64,000 nt of DNA. It comes from Clostridiales bacterium. GTDB taxonomy: Bacteria > Bacillota > Clostridia > Christensenellales > Borkfalkiaceae. The notes under the pieces are model-generated. The model saw only the letters and a list, made by a program, of their open reading frames with translations, did not search any database and was not told the DNA's origin. The translations under genes were made by a program, and so were the position numbers. The stretch covers positions 40,046-104,045 of the forward strand of contig SVHN01000006.1 of assembly GCA_015055805.1 (NCBI GenBank), read 5' to 3'. Of the stretch, positions 46,293-53,551 are shown in pieces; positions within the stretch are counted from its first letter, which is position 1, and every line of letters begins with the position of its first letter.

Positions 46293-46322
46293 AAAAGAGA
46301 GAACTGCGACGTTCTCTCTTTT
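46293..46322. terminator. Bidirectional intrinsic terminator
   Basis: AAAAGAGAGAAC pairs perfectly with GTTCTCTCTTTT around a six-base loop, between cls and the convergent four-helix-bundle gene. Confidence 0.85.
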
Positions 46323-46329
46323 GGTTTTA

Positions 46330-46346
46330 ATTTAATTGTATTTGCC
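46330..46346. repeat. 17-bp direct repeat, left copy
   Basis: ATTTAATTGTATTTGCC, identical to 46917-46933. The two copies enclose the four-helix-bundle gene and nearly all of the hairpin array. Confidence 0.85.
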
Positions 46347-46356
46347 AAAGGTATTG

Positions 46357-46719
46357 TTAAAATTTGTTGTTTGTTTGATTTTTGCTTTTAGCCGTTGTTA
46401 TAGATGCAACTAGCATGCGCCTAAGTTCTCCACAAGAATGCAAAAGGTCTTTTGTGAATTCTTCTCCAACAATATTCGCTTTCGTGAAAATATCTAGCCA
46501 ATATTCAGTTTCATAGCATTCCTTAAGAGCAATTTGAAGTTTTGATATGAAATCAAGTTTGCTTTGAGCATAATTTGATTCACGTATATTTGCACCGATA
46601 CTGGTAGCAGCTCGTTCGAACTGGTTTTTAAGTGAATAATGCCCATCGATCATATCAGTAATTTTTAATGCTTTTATTGCGAAATTCATTGATAAATCTG
46701 CTAGCTTATTTTCTCTCAT
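46357..46719 (-). CDS. Four-helix-bundle protein (23S rRNA intervening-sequence protein family)
   Basis: 120 residues. The pattern NKLADLSMNFAIKALKIT..., LKNQFERAATSIGANIRESN, KLQIALKECYETEYWLDI and the C-terminal ELRRMLVASIT are typical of the TIGR02436/S23 family. Members occur inside 23S rRNA intervening sequences and as stand-alone genes; relatives (Avd) bind RNA in diversity-generating retroelements. The biochemical role of stand-alone copies is unknown. AAAGGA precedes the ATG, right beside the first hairpin of the array at 46743. It lies within the segment bounded by 17-bp direct repeats. Confidence 0.88.
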   Translation of the reverse strand: MRENKLADLSMNFAIKALKITDMIDGHYSLKNQFERAATSIGANIRESNYAQSKLDFISKLQIALKECYETEYWLDIFTKANIVGEEFTKDLLHSCGELRRMLVASITTAKSKNQTNNKF

Positions 46720-46742
46720 TATAAATTTCCTTTAATAGTGAA

Positions 46743-46942
46743 ATCGTGCGGAATTTTTCCGCACGATGAAGTCACGTTGTGATGAAGTCCGTCATTTACG
46801 GATGAAGTCGAAAACTGCGTTTTCGGTTAATTAAATCCACAACCGCGATAGCGACCTCATCTGAGCTTTAGTGAAGATTTCATCTGCATAGCAGATTTAT
46901 TCCGCACGAAGTGTGGATTTAATTGTATTTGCCTCAGGCAAA
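46743..46942. repeat. Array of nine short hairpins with regular linkers
   Basis: Nine back-to-back palindromes: 46743-46767 (11-bp stem), 46772-46782, 46788-46802, 46809-46825 (7 bp), 46844-46853, 46861-46871 (with G-U pairs), 46882-46896 (6 bp), 46902-46916 and 46928-46942 (6 bp). The first four are joined by the exact linker ATGAAGT at 46766, 46782 and 46802. A 12-bp inverted repeat, AATTAAATCCAC (46829-46840) and GTGGATTTAATT (46913-46924), encloses the second half. Stem sequences differ while the plan repeats. Confidence 0.8.
46917..46933. repeat. 17-bp direct repeat, right copy
   Basis: Exact second copy of ATTTAATTGTATTTGCC (first at 46330-46346), 587 bp away in the same orientation. 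It overlaps an arm of the 12-bp inverted repeat in the hairpin array. Confidence 0.85.
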
Positions 46943-46946
46943 AATA

Positions 46947-47927
46947 TTATTCCCACTCAATAGTTCCGATGGGCTTTGGCGTAAGGTCGAAAAGTACTCT
47001 GTTAATGCCGTCCACTTCGTTAGTAATCCTATCGGTTATTTTGTGTAATACGCTATACGGTATTTCTTCAATGGTAGCAGTCATGGCGTCAACGGTGTTT
47101 ACCGCTCTTATTATTGCAGCCCAGCCTTCGTATCTCTTGCCGTCTTTAACACCGACGCTCTTCATGTCGGGAACGGCTATAAAGTACTGCCATACCTTGC
47201 CTGCTAAACCGCAGTTATCAAATTCTTCGCGGAGTATCGCGTCAGCCTCGCGCAAAGCGTGAAGTCTATCGCGAGTGATTGCACCGAGACATCTTACGCC
47301 AAGACCAGGGCCGGGGAAGGGTTGACGGTCAACCATTGAAGATGGAAGCCCTAAAGCCTTTCCGACAACTCTAACTTCGTCTTTATATAAAAGTTTAATA
47401 GGCTCAACGAGTTCAAACTGCATATCTTCAGGCAGACCGCCAACGTTGTGGTGAGCCTTAACGCCGTCGCTCTCTAAAATGTCGGGATAAATCGTGCCTT
47501 GAGCAAGGAAAGAAATGCCTTTTAATTTTGATGCCTCTTCGTCAAAGACCTTAATAAATTCGCCGCCGATAATCTTTCTTTTTTGTTCGGGGGCGGATAC
47601 GCCCTCTAAAAGTGATAAGAAACGGTCGGTTGCGTCAACGTAGATAAGGTTAGCGTCTAACTCTTTACCAAACACTTCGATAACTTGTTCGCTTTCGCCC
47701 TTTCTCATAAGTCCGTGGTTTACGTGAACGCAAACGAGTTGTTTGCCGATAGCCTTGATTAAAAGTGCGGCAACAACCGAACTGTCAACACCGCCGGATA
47801 GGGCGAGAAGAACTTTTTTGTCACCGACTTGTTTGCGTACAAGTTCAACCTGCTCGTCGATAAAAGCGTTAGCGAGAGCGGGGGTAGTGATGCGTTGCAT
47901 AGTTTCAGGTCTTTTGTTATTATCCAT
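46947..47927 (-). CDS. guaA: GMP synthase, ATP-pyrophosphatase and dimerisation domains only
   Basis: 326 residues, against about 510 for ordinary bacterial GuaA. It has the PP-loop LALSGGVDSS near residue 43, HVNHGLMRKGE, SFLAQGTIYPDILES, HHNVGGLPEDM and the C-terminal dimer domain ending KPIGTIEWE. The N-terminal class-I glutamine amidotransferase domain is absent, and the start has its own ribosome site and promoter, so this is not a truncation by assembly. It makes GMP from XMP; a separate glutaminase subunit (as in archaea) or free ammonia must supply nitrogen. No such gene lies nearby. Confidence 0.93.
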   Translation of the reverse strand: MDNNKRPETMQRITTPALANAFIDEQVELVRKQVGDKKVLLALSGGVDSSVVAALLIKAIGKQLVCVHVNHGLMRKGESEQVIEVFGKELDANLIYVDATDRFLSLLEGVSAPEQKRKIIGGEFIKVFDEEASKLKGISFLAQGTIYPDILESDGVKAHHNVGGLPEDMQFELVEPIKLLYKDEVRVVGKALGLPSSMVDRQPFPGPGLGVRCLGAITRDRLHALREADAILREEFDNCGLAGKVWQYFIAVPDMKSVGVKDGKRYEGWAAIIRAVNTVDAMTATIEEIPYSVLHKITDRITNEVDGINRVLFDLTPKPIGTIEWE

Positions 47928-47961
47928 AAAACACTCCGAAAAAAAATTTATTTACTGTTTT

Positions 47962-47990
47962 ATTATACACTCTTACCACGACAAATTCAA
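47962..47990 (-). promoter_or_regulatory. Promoter of the guaA-like gene
   Basis: On the minus strand, TTGAAT (47990-47985) and TATAAT (47967-47962) with a 17-bp spacer, about 35 bp before the ATG. No purine riboswitch was recognised in the leader. Confidence 0.65.
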
Positions 47991-48095
47991 GTAATTGATT
48001 TACAAAATTTAAAACAAAGATATTAAAATTTCTTAAATACTTTATAATTTACCTAAATAATTCGTGGAAATCTTGATAAATCGTCGCATATCGAA

Positions 48096-48124
48096 TTGAA
48101 TTTTATTTGGTTTTGTGATACAAT
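48096..48124 (+). promoter_or_regulatory. Extended -10 promoter of the EamA-NSS pair
   Basis: TTGAAT (48096-48101), a 17-bp spacer and TACAAT (48119-48124) with TG at 48116-48117. Because this is the -35, the in-frame TTG at 48096 cannot be the translation start. Confidence 0.7.
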
Positions 48125-48167
48125 AGCAAAAGCAAATAGTTATTCAAGCAAAATTACAGGGTTAAAA

Positions 48168-49157
48168 ATGGGAAAGGCGAAAAGGCTAAATTTATTCGGG
48201 CAGTTCCTTTTGTTCCTAGCAACGCTTGCGTGGGGAACGTCCTTTATCATTTTAAAAGAAACCATTGAACTCGTTCCGCCTTTTTACGTCATAGCCGTAA
48301 GGTTTTTAATTGCAGGCGGAATTATTTCTCTCATATTCATTAAAAAACTAAAAAGTGCAAATATGACCACTTTTAAGCGTGGCGTTATACTAGGTCTTAT
48401 AGTTACCGCGGCATACCTTACCCAAACTCTCGGACTAACCTATACCACCGCAGGGCGTAACGCTTTCGTGACGGGATCTTACTGCGTTATGTGTCCGTTC
48501 ATCATTTGGATCATGCACAAGAAAAAACCTAAGATAGTAAACCTTGTGTCTGCGGTTTTATGTATAGTAGGCTTGGGGTTCGTGTCGTTGTCGGGCGACG
48601 ATGGAACGGGGACAAATCTTTTATTAGGTGACGCGCTAACCCTTTTAGGCGCGGTATTTTACGCTATCCAAATAGTCGTCATAGACGATTTCCAGAAAAA
48701 AGGTGAAAACACTTCTTGCATGCTAGCCTATGAACTTTTAACGGTCGGCGTAATGTTTACCGTTTTAAGTCTTATATTTGAACTGCCGTCGGGCGGAGTA
48801 CAAGCCTACGCTTTAACACTTGACCAAGTGTTGCGTATAGGCTATCTGTGCTTAGTGTGCACGCTGTTCGCGCAGTTTGCGCAGATGTTTGGTCAAAAAT
48901 TTGCAACACCCACGCAAACTTCAATTATACTTACGTTAGAGGCGGTGTTCGGCGTCGTTTTTGCAGTCCTTCTTGGTGACGAACGCCTTACGCCTATGCT
49001 TATAGTAGGGTTTGTGATAATATTTATTTCCATACTTATTAGCGAAGTGGAAGTGGATTACAAAAAATTAATAAAACGTCGTGGTCGTTCTATCGGCGGA
49101 AACGGCGAAGAAAATTATAACGAAAAGGAAGAAGAAACAAAAAATGAGCAATACTGA
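48168..49157 (+). CDS. EamA-family (DMT superfamily) permease
   Basis: About 329 residues with ten membrane helices in two EamA repeats. Family marks include LATLAWGTSFIILKETIELVPPFYV, RFLIAGGI, GLTYTTAGRNAFVTGSYCVM and, in the second half, TPTQTSIILTLEAVFGVVFAVLLGDERL. Members export amino acids or metabolites; the substrate is unknown. ATG 48168 fits the first helix and the promoter. A Lys/Glu/Asn-rich tail at the C terminus overlaps the next gene by 14 bp. Confidence 0.9.
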   Translation: MGKAKRLNLFGQFLLFLATLAWGTSFIILKETIELVPPFYVIAVRFLIAGGIISLIFIKKLKSANMTTFKRGVILGLIVTAAYLTQTLGLTYTTAGRNAFVTGSYCVMCPFIIWIMHKKKPKIVNLVSAVLCIVGLGFVSLSGDDGTGTNLLLGDALTLLGAVFYAIQIVVIDDFQKKGENTSCMLAYELLTVGVMFTVLSLIFELPSGGVQAYALTLDQVLRIGYLCLVCTLFAQFAQMFGQKFATPTQTSIILTLEAVFGVVFAVLLGDERLTPMLIVGFVIIFISILISEVEVDYKKLIKRRGRSIGGNGEENYNEKEEETKNEQY

Positions 49158-50562
49158 TTTTGGCGTTGAAACAAAGAGAGAAAAATTCGGTTCACGCTTG
49201 GGCTTTATCCTAATTTCCGCAGGCTGCGCGATAGGCCTTGGCAACGTATGGCGTTTTCCGTACATAGTCGGAAGTTACGGCGGCGCGGCGTTTATACTTT
49301 TGTACCTTTTGTTCTTGGTGGTCTTTGGACTGCCGATAATGACTATGGAATTTGCCGTCGGCAGAGCAAGTAGGAAGAGTATCGTCGAATCGTTCACCGT
49401 GTTAGAACCAAAGAATACCAAGTGGCATTGGTTCGGCTGGGTGGGTATGGTAGGTAATTATCTACTTATGATGTTCTATACAACCGTTACGGCGTGGATG
49501 ATAACATACTTCTTTAAGATGATTAAAGGCGATTTTGTAAACGTTACTACTGAACAGATTTCCGAACAGTTTGGCGCAATGACGGGTAATCCTGGTTTAC
49601 TTATCGGGATAATGGCAGTAGTTACGGTCTTAGGTTTTTTGGTGTGTTCGCTAGGCTTAAAAAACGGCGTGGAAAGAATAACCAAGGTTATGATGATTGC
49701 TCTTTTCGCGATTATTGTTGCGCTTGCCGTTTACGTAATGACTATTCCTGGATCTGGACAAGGCTATGCGTATTATCTTATTCCCGATTTTACCAAACTT
49801 GTTACGGACGCCGACGGAAACTTTATTCTTGGCGAAGTAATGTTTGCCGCGCTAGGTCAAGCATTCTTTACCCTGTCTATCGGTATGGGGTCTATGGCAA
49901 TATTTGGTAGCCACATAGATAAAAACAGAAGTCTTTTAGGCGAATCGGTAACCATAGCCGCGCTAGACACTAGCGTTGCGTTTATTGCAGGACTTATAGT
50001 AATACCTGCGTGCTTTGCTTTCGGTGTTGATCAAACGGCTGGTCCCGGTCTTGTGTTTGAGGCTCTTCCCGCAGTATTTAATTCAATGGGCGCGGTAGGC
50101 GGAAGAATTTTCGGTTCGCTGTTCTTCTTGTTTATGATTTTTGCGGCAATGTCTACGGTTATCGCCGTGTTTGAAAACATAATTTCATTTGGTATGGATA
50201 AATGGGGTTGGTCAAGAACCAAAGCTTGCTTAATAAACGCAGGATTGATGTTGGTGCTTGCTCTGCCTTGCATATTCGGCTTTAATATTTGGTCGGGCTT
50301 TAATCCGCTTGGCGAAGACAGCGTCATTATGGATTTAGAAGACTTTATTATTTCTAACAATATTCTTCCCTTGGGTTCGCTAGTCTACGTACTTTTCTGT
50401 ACTATGGAAAGAAAAGGTTGGGGCTGGAATCAATTCTTAACCGAGGCAAATCTTGGCAACGGATTAAAGATGCCGTCAAAACTCAAAGTATACTGCAAGT
50501 ATATTTTACCCGTAATTCTCTTTATCTTCTGGATATGGGGAATTGTCGTAACCTTTATTTAG
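49144..50562 (+). CDS. Neurotransmitter:sodium symporter (NSS/SNF) family transporter
   Basis: About 472 residues with 11-12 membrane helices. The first helix GFILISAGCAIGLGNVWRFPYIVGSYGGAAF holds the sodium and substrate-binding backbone of LeuT-type transporters, followed by GLPIMTMEFAVGR. Bacterial members import amino acids such as tryptophan, leucine or tyrosine with sodium. ATG 49144 is chosen because it gives this standard N terminus; it overlaps the EamA gene by 14 bp, so import and export of related metabolites may be co-expressed. Confidence 0.93.
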   Translation: MSNTDFGVETKREKFGSRLGFILISAGCAIGLGNVWRFPYIVGSYGGAAFILLYLLFLVVFGLPIMTMEFAVGRASRKSIVESFTVLEPKNTKWHWFGWVGMVGNYLLMMFYTTVTAWMITYFFKMIKGDFVNVTTEQISEQFGAMTGNPGLLIGIMAVVTVLGFLVCSLGLKNGVERITKVMMIALFAIIVALAVYVMTIPGSGQGYAYYLIPDFTKLVTDADGNFILGEVMFAALGQAFFTLSIGMGSMAIFGSHIDKNRSLLGESVTIAALDTSVAFIAGLIVIPACFAFGVDQTAGPGLVFEALPAVFNSMGAVGGRIFGSLFFLFMIFAAMSTVIAVFENIISFGMDKWGWSRTKACLINAGLMLVLALPCIFGFNIWSGFNPLGEDSVIMDLEDFIISNNILPLGSLVYVLFCTMERKGWGWNQFLTEANLGNGLKMPSKLKVYCKYILPVILFIFWIWGIVVTFI

Positions 50563-50581
50563 CAGTCTCTTTCACAAACTC

Positions 50582-50718
50582 TGACTGATTTTTGGCGGAA
50601 AAATGCTGCAGAATACTGTGCGTTTTACTCGGTTACAGACCGCAGGGGTATGCTCCCTCGTAAACCGCTTGTCTTTTTTGCATTTTTCTCCCCAAAACGT
50701 ATGAATACTAATCAGTCA
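50582..50718. repeat. Imperfect inverted-repeat element, about 137 bp (MITE-like or structured RNA)
   Basis: TGACTGATT (50582-50590) is the exact complement of AATCAGTCA (50710-50718), and inside these, GGCGGAAAAATGC near 50595 pairs imperfectly with GCATTTTTCTCCC near 50682. The centre holds a GC-rich segment with further pairing potential around 50640-50670. It lies in a 238-bp non-coding gap after the NSS gene. No transposase and no obvious target duplication were seen. Confidence 0.5.
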
Positions 50719-50751
50719 TTTTTTGTTACAGAGCCATTCAAAAGTTGAAAA

Positions 50752-50790
50752 AAAGAAAAACCGTCGCTCTTTTTGAGCGGCGGCTTTAAT
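50752..50790 (-). terminator. Intrinsic terminator of azlCD
   Basis: Read on the minus strand, CCGCCGCTC (50783-50775) pairs with GAGCGACGG (50769-50761), with one wobble pair, then runs into a T tract. Confidence 0.75.
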
Positions 50791-50800
50791 TTTTTACGTT

Positions 50801-51109
50801 TTATATTATAAACCCAAAAACAAGTACGGCTATACAGGATAGGATAGCAACGACTATTAGCGACTGACGGCAAGTCGCGGCGATAAGCGCGACGGCAGTA
50901 CCTATAACCGCCGTCCAAACGTTGCCCGTCGAATAAAAGATGTAGGGAAAGGTCATTGCGGATAAGACTGCGTAGGGGATATAATACAGTAGGCTTTTGA
51001 CGTACCGTGAAGTAATTTTCTTTCGGAAGAATACTAGTGGAATCATTCTTATAAGATAGGTGACCACCGCCATAACGATTATCATAAGAGCCATTTTAGC
51101 TAAGTCCAT
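50801..51109 (-). CDS. azlD: Branched-chain amino acid exporter subunit AzlD
   Basis: 102 residues with four membrane helices. The start (ALMIIVMAVVTYLIRMIPLVFF) and the middle segment YIPYAVLSAMTFPYIF are typical of AzlD, the small partner of AzlC in exporting branched-chain amino acids and analogues such as azaleucine. It overlaps azlC by 14 bp, the usual coupled arrangement, and ends near a terminator. Confidence 0.9.
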   Translation of the reverse strand: MDLAKMALMIIVMAVVTYLIRMIPLVFFRKKITSRYVKSLLYYIPYAVLSAMTFPYIFYSTGNVWTAVIGTAVALIAATCRQSLIVVAILSCIAVLVFGFII

Positions 51110-51824
51110 TATCGCTTTCCTCCTTTTCTTTGATAGGGAATAGCCAAGCGACTATCGACGCCGTAACAACTGCGCTTATTATAATCTTAAACCCAGACGG
51201 AATAACCGTGAAAATAGGAACGTAATAGAGTATTGTGCTTATTACTGCGCCCATTGCAACGGCAACTAGTACGCCGCGTTCTTTTATGGACGGCGGAACT
51301 ATTATGGCTATAAACATAGCGTAAAGGGCAATGCCCAAAGCGTTTGTTATAAATGACGGAAGAATACTTCCTGCGGTTGCGCCGAGTAGCGTTCCCGTTG
51401 CCCAACCGACGTACGGCAGAACGACTAGTCCGTAAAAGTACCGTCTGTTGATTAAGCCGTCTTTTGCGGCGGCTACGGCAAAAATCTCGTCGGTGACGAA
51501 CGCCGAACAAAGCAATCTGTGCGGCATAGAAAAACTATCGTCAAGCTTTTGTGATAGGGTTAAACTCATTAGAAAATATCTAGCGTTTATGACGAGTTGA
51601 GTTACTGCGATTTCAAGTACCGTTCCTAGGGCTGCTATAATGGTTAGCCCTGCAAGCTGACCTGCCGAAGTAAGGTTTGTCATAGACATAAAAACCGCCA
51701 TAAAAGCAGGCACGCCGAGCAATACCGCCTGCACGCCGAAAGCAAAAGATACCGAGAGATATCCAAGACCTATCGGCAGTCCGTCTTTTATTCCGTTTTT
51801 GAAGTTTAAACTCGTGCTTTTCAT
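51096..51824 (-). CDS. azlC: Branched-chain amino acid exporter subunit AzlC
   Basis: 242 residues with about seven membrane helices. Family marks are FKNGIKDGLPIGLGYLSVSFAFGV, MSMTNLTSAGQLAGL and VINARYFLMSLTLSQKL, then FVTDEIFAVA. AzlC is the large subunit of the AzlCD exporter. It has its own promoter at 51850-51878, diverging from the fumC operon. No AzlB or Lrp-type regulator is adjacent. Confidence 0.93.
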   Translation of the reverse strand: MKSTSLNFKNGIKDGLPIGLGYLSVSFAFGVQAVLLGVPAFMAVFMSMTNLTSAGQLAGLTIIAALGTVLEIAVTQLVINARYFLMSLTLSQKLDDSFSMPHRLLCSAFVTDEIFAVAAAKDGLINRRYFYGLVVLPYVGWATGTLLGATAGSILPSFITNALGIALYAMFIAIIVPPSIKERGVLVAVAMGAVISTILYYVPIFTVIPSGFKIIISAVVTASIVAWLFPIKEKEESDNGLS

Positions 51825-51849
51825 AACCTTGCCTTTATAAAACGAAAGT

Positions 51850-51878
51850 ATTTTATCACAAAATTTTTAGTTAAGCAA
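51850..51878 (-). promoter_or_regulatory. Promoter of azlCD
   Basis: On the minus strand, TTGCTT (51878-51873) and TAAAAT (51855-51850) with a 17-bp spacer, 26 bp before the azlC start. Confidence 0.6.
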
Positions 51879-51966
51879 CAAATTTAACGGTTGGAAATTA
51901 TTACACTTAAAGTAAAGGTTTGGAAACCGCATACCAAAAAGCGTTTTTTATGCCGTTTTGCCTATC

Positions 51967-51988
51967 AATATAACAAAATGGTTATATT
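51967..51988. promoter_or_regulatory. 8-bp inverted repeat, possible operator
   Basis: AATATAAC (51967-51974) and GTTATATT (51981-51988) are exact complements around a six-base spacer, in the 329-bp gap between azlC and fumC. Its location about 40 bp upstream of the fumC -35 would suit a regulator. No known consensus was matched. The remainder of the gap holds only the two divergent promoters and the fumC leader. Confidence 0.35.
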
Positions 51989-52027
51989 ACTATAATTATT
52001 TTATATTGTAAAATGGCTTGCAAATTA

Positions 52028-52056
52028 TTTACAATCGTTAAGTTTTTTGTTATAAT
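52028..52056 (+). promoter_or_regulatory. Extended -10 promoter of the fumC-hdr-flx-frd operon
   Basis: TTTACA (52028-52033), a 17-bp spacer and TATAAT (52051-52056) with TG at 52048-52049. It is the only strong promoter seen for the ten-gene run to 62294, and it leaves a leader of about 90 bases. Confidence 0.75.
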
Positions 52057-52096
52057 ACATAAGTATCGTTAATTATAAGGAAACGTGTACGTTTTT

Positions 52097-52122
52097 GGCT
52101 TTTTTTGTCAGAGAAAAAAGCC
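52097..52122 (+). promoter_or_regulatory. Leader hairpin upstream of fumC
   Basis: GGCTTTTTT (52097-52105) pairs with AAAAAAGCC (52114-52122) around an eight-base loop, inside the 5' leader. Flanking ACGT sequences at about 52089 and 52127 could extend it. It lacks a T run after the stem, so it is not a terminator. Confidence 0.45.
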
Positions 52123-52153
52123 TTGGACGTAAACTAAAAAAAGGAGAATAGTT

Positions 52154-53530
52154 ATGGATTATCGTATCGAACACGATTCAATGGGAGAAGTAAAAGTTCC
52201 AGCAGATCGTTATTGGGCGGCTCAGACTCAACGCAGTCACGAGAATTTTAGGATAGGTGAAGGCATTGAGATTATGCCTAGGGAAATCACCAAGGCGTTC
52301 GGCGTACTTAAAAAGGCGGCGGCTCTTGCTAACCACGAACTTCGTCCTGAAAAAATGACCGACAAAAAACTTGCGGCTATCGTTAAGGCGTGCGACGAAG
52401 TTATGAGTGGCGTGCTTAACGACCACTTCCCCTTGGTTGTATGGCAGACGGGTTCAGGCACACAGTCTAACATGAACGCCAACGAAGTTATTGCAAATCG
52501 CGGAAACGAGATCGCTGGGGAAAAGATTCTTCACCCCAACGACGACATCAATATGAGTCAGTCTTCAAACGACACTTTCCCGACGGCTATGCACATATCC
52601 GCAGTCGTTGCTATCGAAGATAAACTTATCCCCGCAGTACAAACGCTTATCGACACCTTTATCCGTTTGGAAAAAGAAAACGAAGGAATAGTTAAATGCG
52701 GAAGAACACACTTGCAGGACGCAACGCCTATTAAGTTCAGTCAGGAAATCAGCGGTTGGAGATCTAGCTTAGAGCGTGACGTTGAACTTTTGAAAGCGTC
52801 GTTAAAACCCCTTTCCGAACTCGCTCTCGGCGGTACGGCAGTAGGTACGGGACTCAACGCGCCCAAGGGCTTTGATAAGTTGGTTGCTGAAAAGGTTACC
52901 GAAATCACCGGCAAGAAGTTCGTTACGTCTGAAAATAAATTCCACGCGCTTACTAGCAAGGACGAAATCGTATTTGCGCACGGCGCAGTTAAAGCACTTG
53001 CTTGCGATATGATGAAGATTGCAAACGACGTAAGATGGCTTGCGAGCGGACCTAGAGATGGTCTTGGTGAAATCTTTATCCCCGAGAACGAACCCGGTTC
53101 GTCAATAATGCCAGGTAAAGTCAATCCCACTCAATGCGAGGCGGTTACAATGGTTGCCGTTCAGGTAATGGGTAACGACGTCGCTATCGGTATGGCTGCA
53201 ACACAGGGTAACTTTGAACTCAACGTGTTCATGCCTGTATGTATATATAACTTCTTGCAGTCGGCAAGACTTTTAGCAGAGGCTATCGTATCGTTCAACA
53301 ATAATTGCGCGGTTGGTATTAAGGCAAACAAAGAAAAAATGGATCACAATCTTCAAAACTCTTTGATGCTCGTTACCGCGCTCAATCCGTATATCGGATA
53401 CGAAAATGCAGCAAAGACAGCAAAGAAAGCTTATAAGGACAACATCTCGTTAAGACAGGCTTGTATCGAACTCGGATTCCTTACGCCTGAAAAATTCGAC
53501 GAAGTATTCCACCCTGAACAAATGGTTTAA
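52154..53530 (+). CDS. fumC: Fumarate hydratase class II
   Basis: 458 residues, normal for oxygen-stable class II fumarase. It has MDYRIEHDSMGEVKVPADRY at the start, TGSGTQSNMNANEVI, NMSQSSNDTFPTAMH, GRTHLQDATPIKFSQE and the superfamily signature GSSIMPGKVNPTQCE. The enzyme interconverts malate and fumarate. A strong ribosome site (AAGGAGA) precedes the ATG. As first gene of an operon ending in fumarate reductase, it would supply the electron acceptor. The gap to hdrB is 21 bp. Confidence 0.96.
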   Translation: MDYRIEHDSMGEVKVPADRYWAAQTQRSHENFRIGEGIEIMPREITKAFGVLKKAAALANHELRPEKMTDKKLAAIVKACDEVMSGVLNDHFPLVVWQTGSGTQSNMNANEVIANRGNEIAGEKILHPNDDINMSQSSNDTFPTAMHISAVVAIEDKLIPAVQTLIDTFIRLEKENEGIVKCGRTHLQDATPIKFSQEISGWRSSLERDVELLKASLKPLSELALGGTAVGTGLNAPKGFDKLVAEKVTEITGKKFVTSENKFHALTSKDEIVFAHGAVKALACDMMKIANDVRWLASGPRDGLGEIFIPENEPGSSIMPGKVNPTQCEAVTMVAVQVMGNDVAIGMAATQGNFELNVFMPVCIYNFLQSARLLAEAIVSFNNNCAVGIKANKEKMDHNLQNSLMLVTALNPYIGYENAAKTAKKAYKDNISLRQACIELGFLTPEKFDEVFHPEQMV

Positions 53531-53551
53531 TAAATTAGGAGCGTTAAACAG

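Noticed and set aside
46743..46942. Hairpin array as a CRISPR array
   Set aside because: Linkers are only 7 bp, palindromes differ in sequence, spacing is irregular and no cas genes are present.
50640..50700. Short minus-strand peptide frame inside the inverted-repeat element
   Set aside because: Only about 16 codons with no clear ribosome site; pairing of the surrounding DNA is the stronger signal.
51825..52153. Rex (redox repressor) operator before fumC
   Set aside because: The A/T-rich region contains no good match to TTGTTAAnnnnTTAACAA; the 8-bp inverted repeat at 51967-51988 is different.
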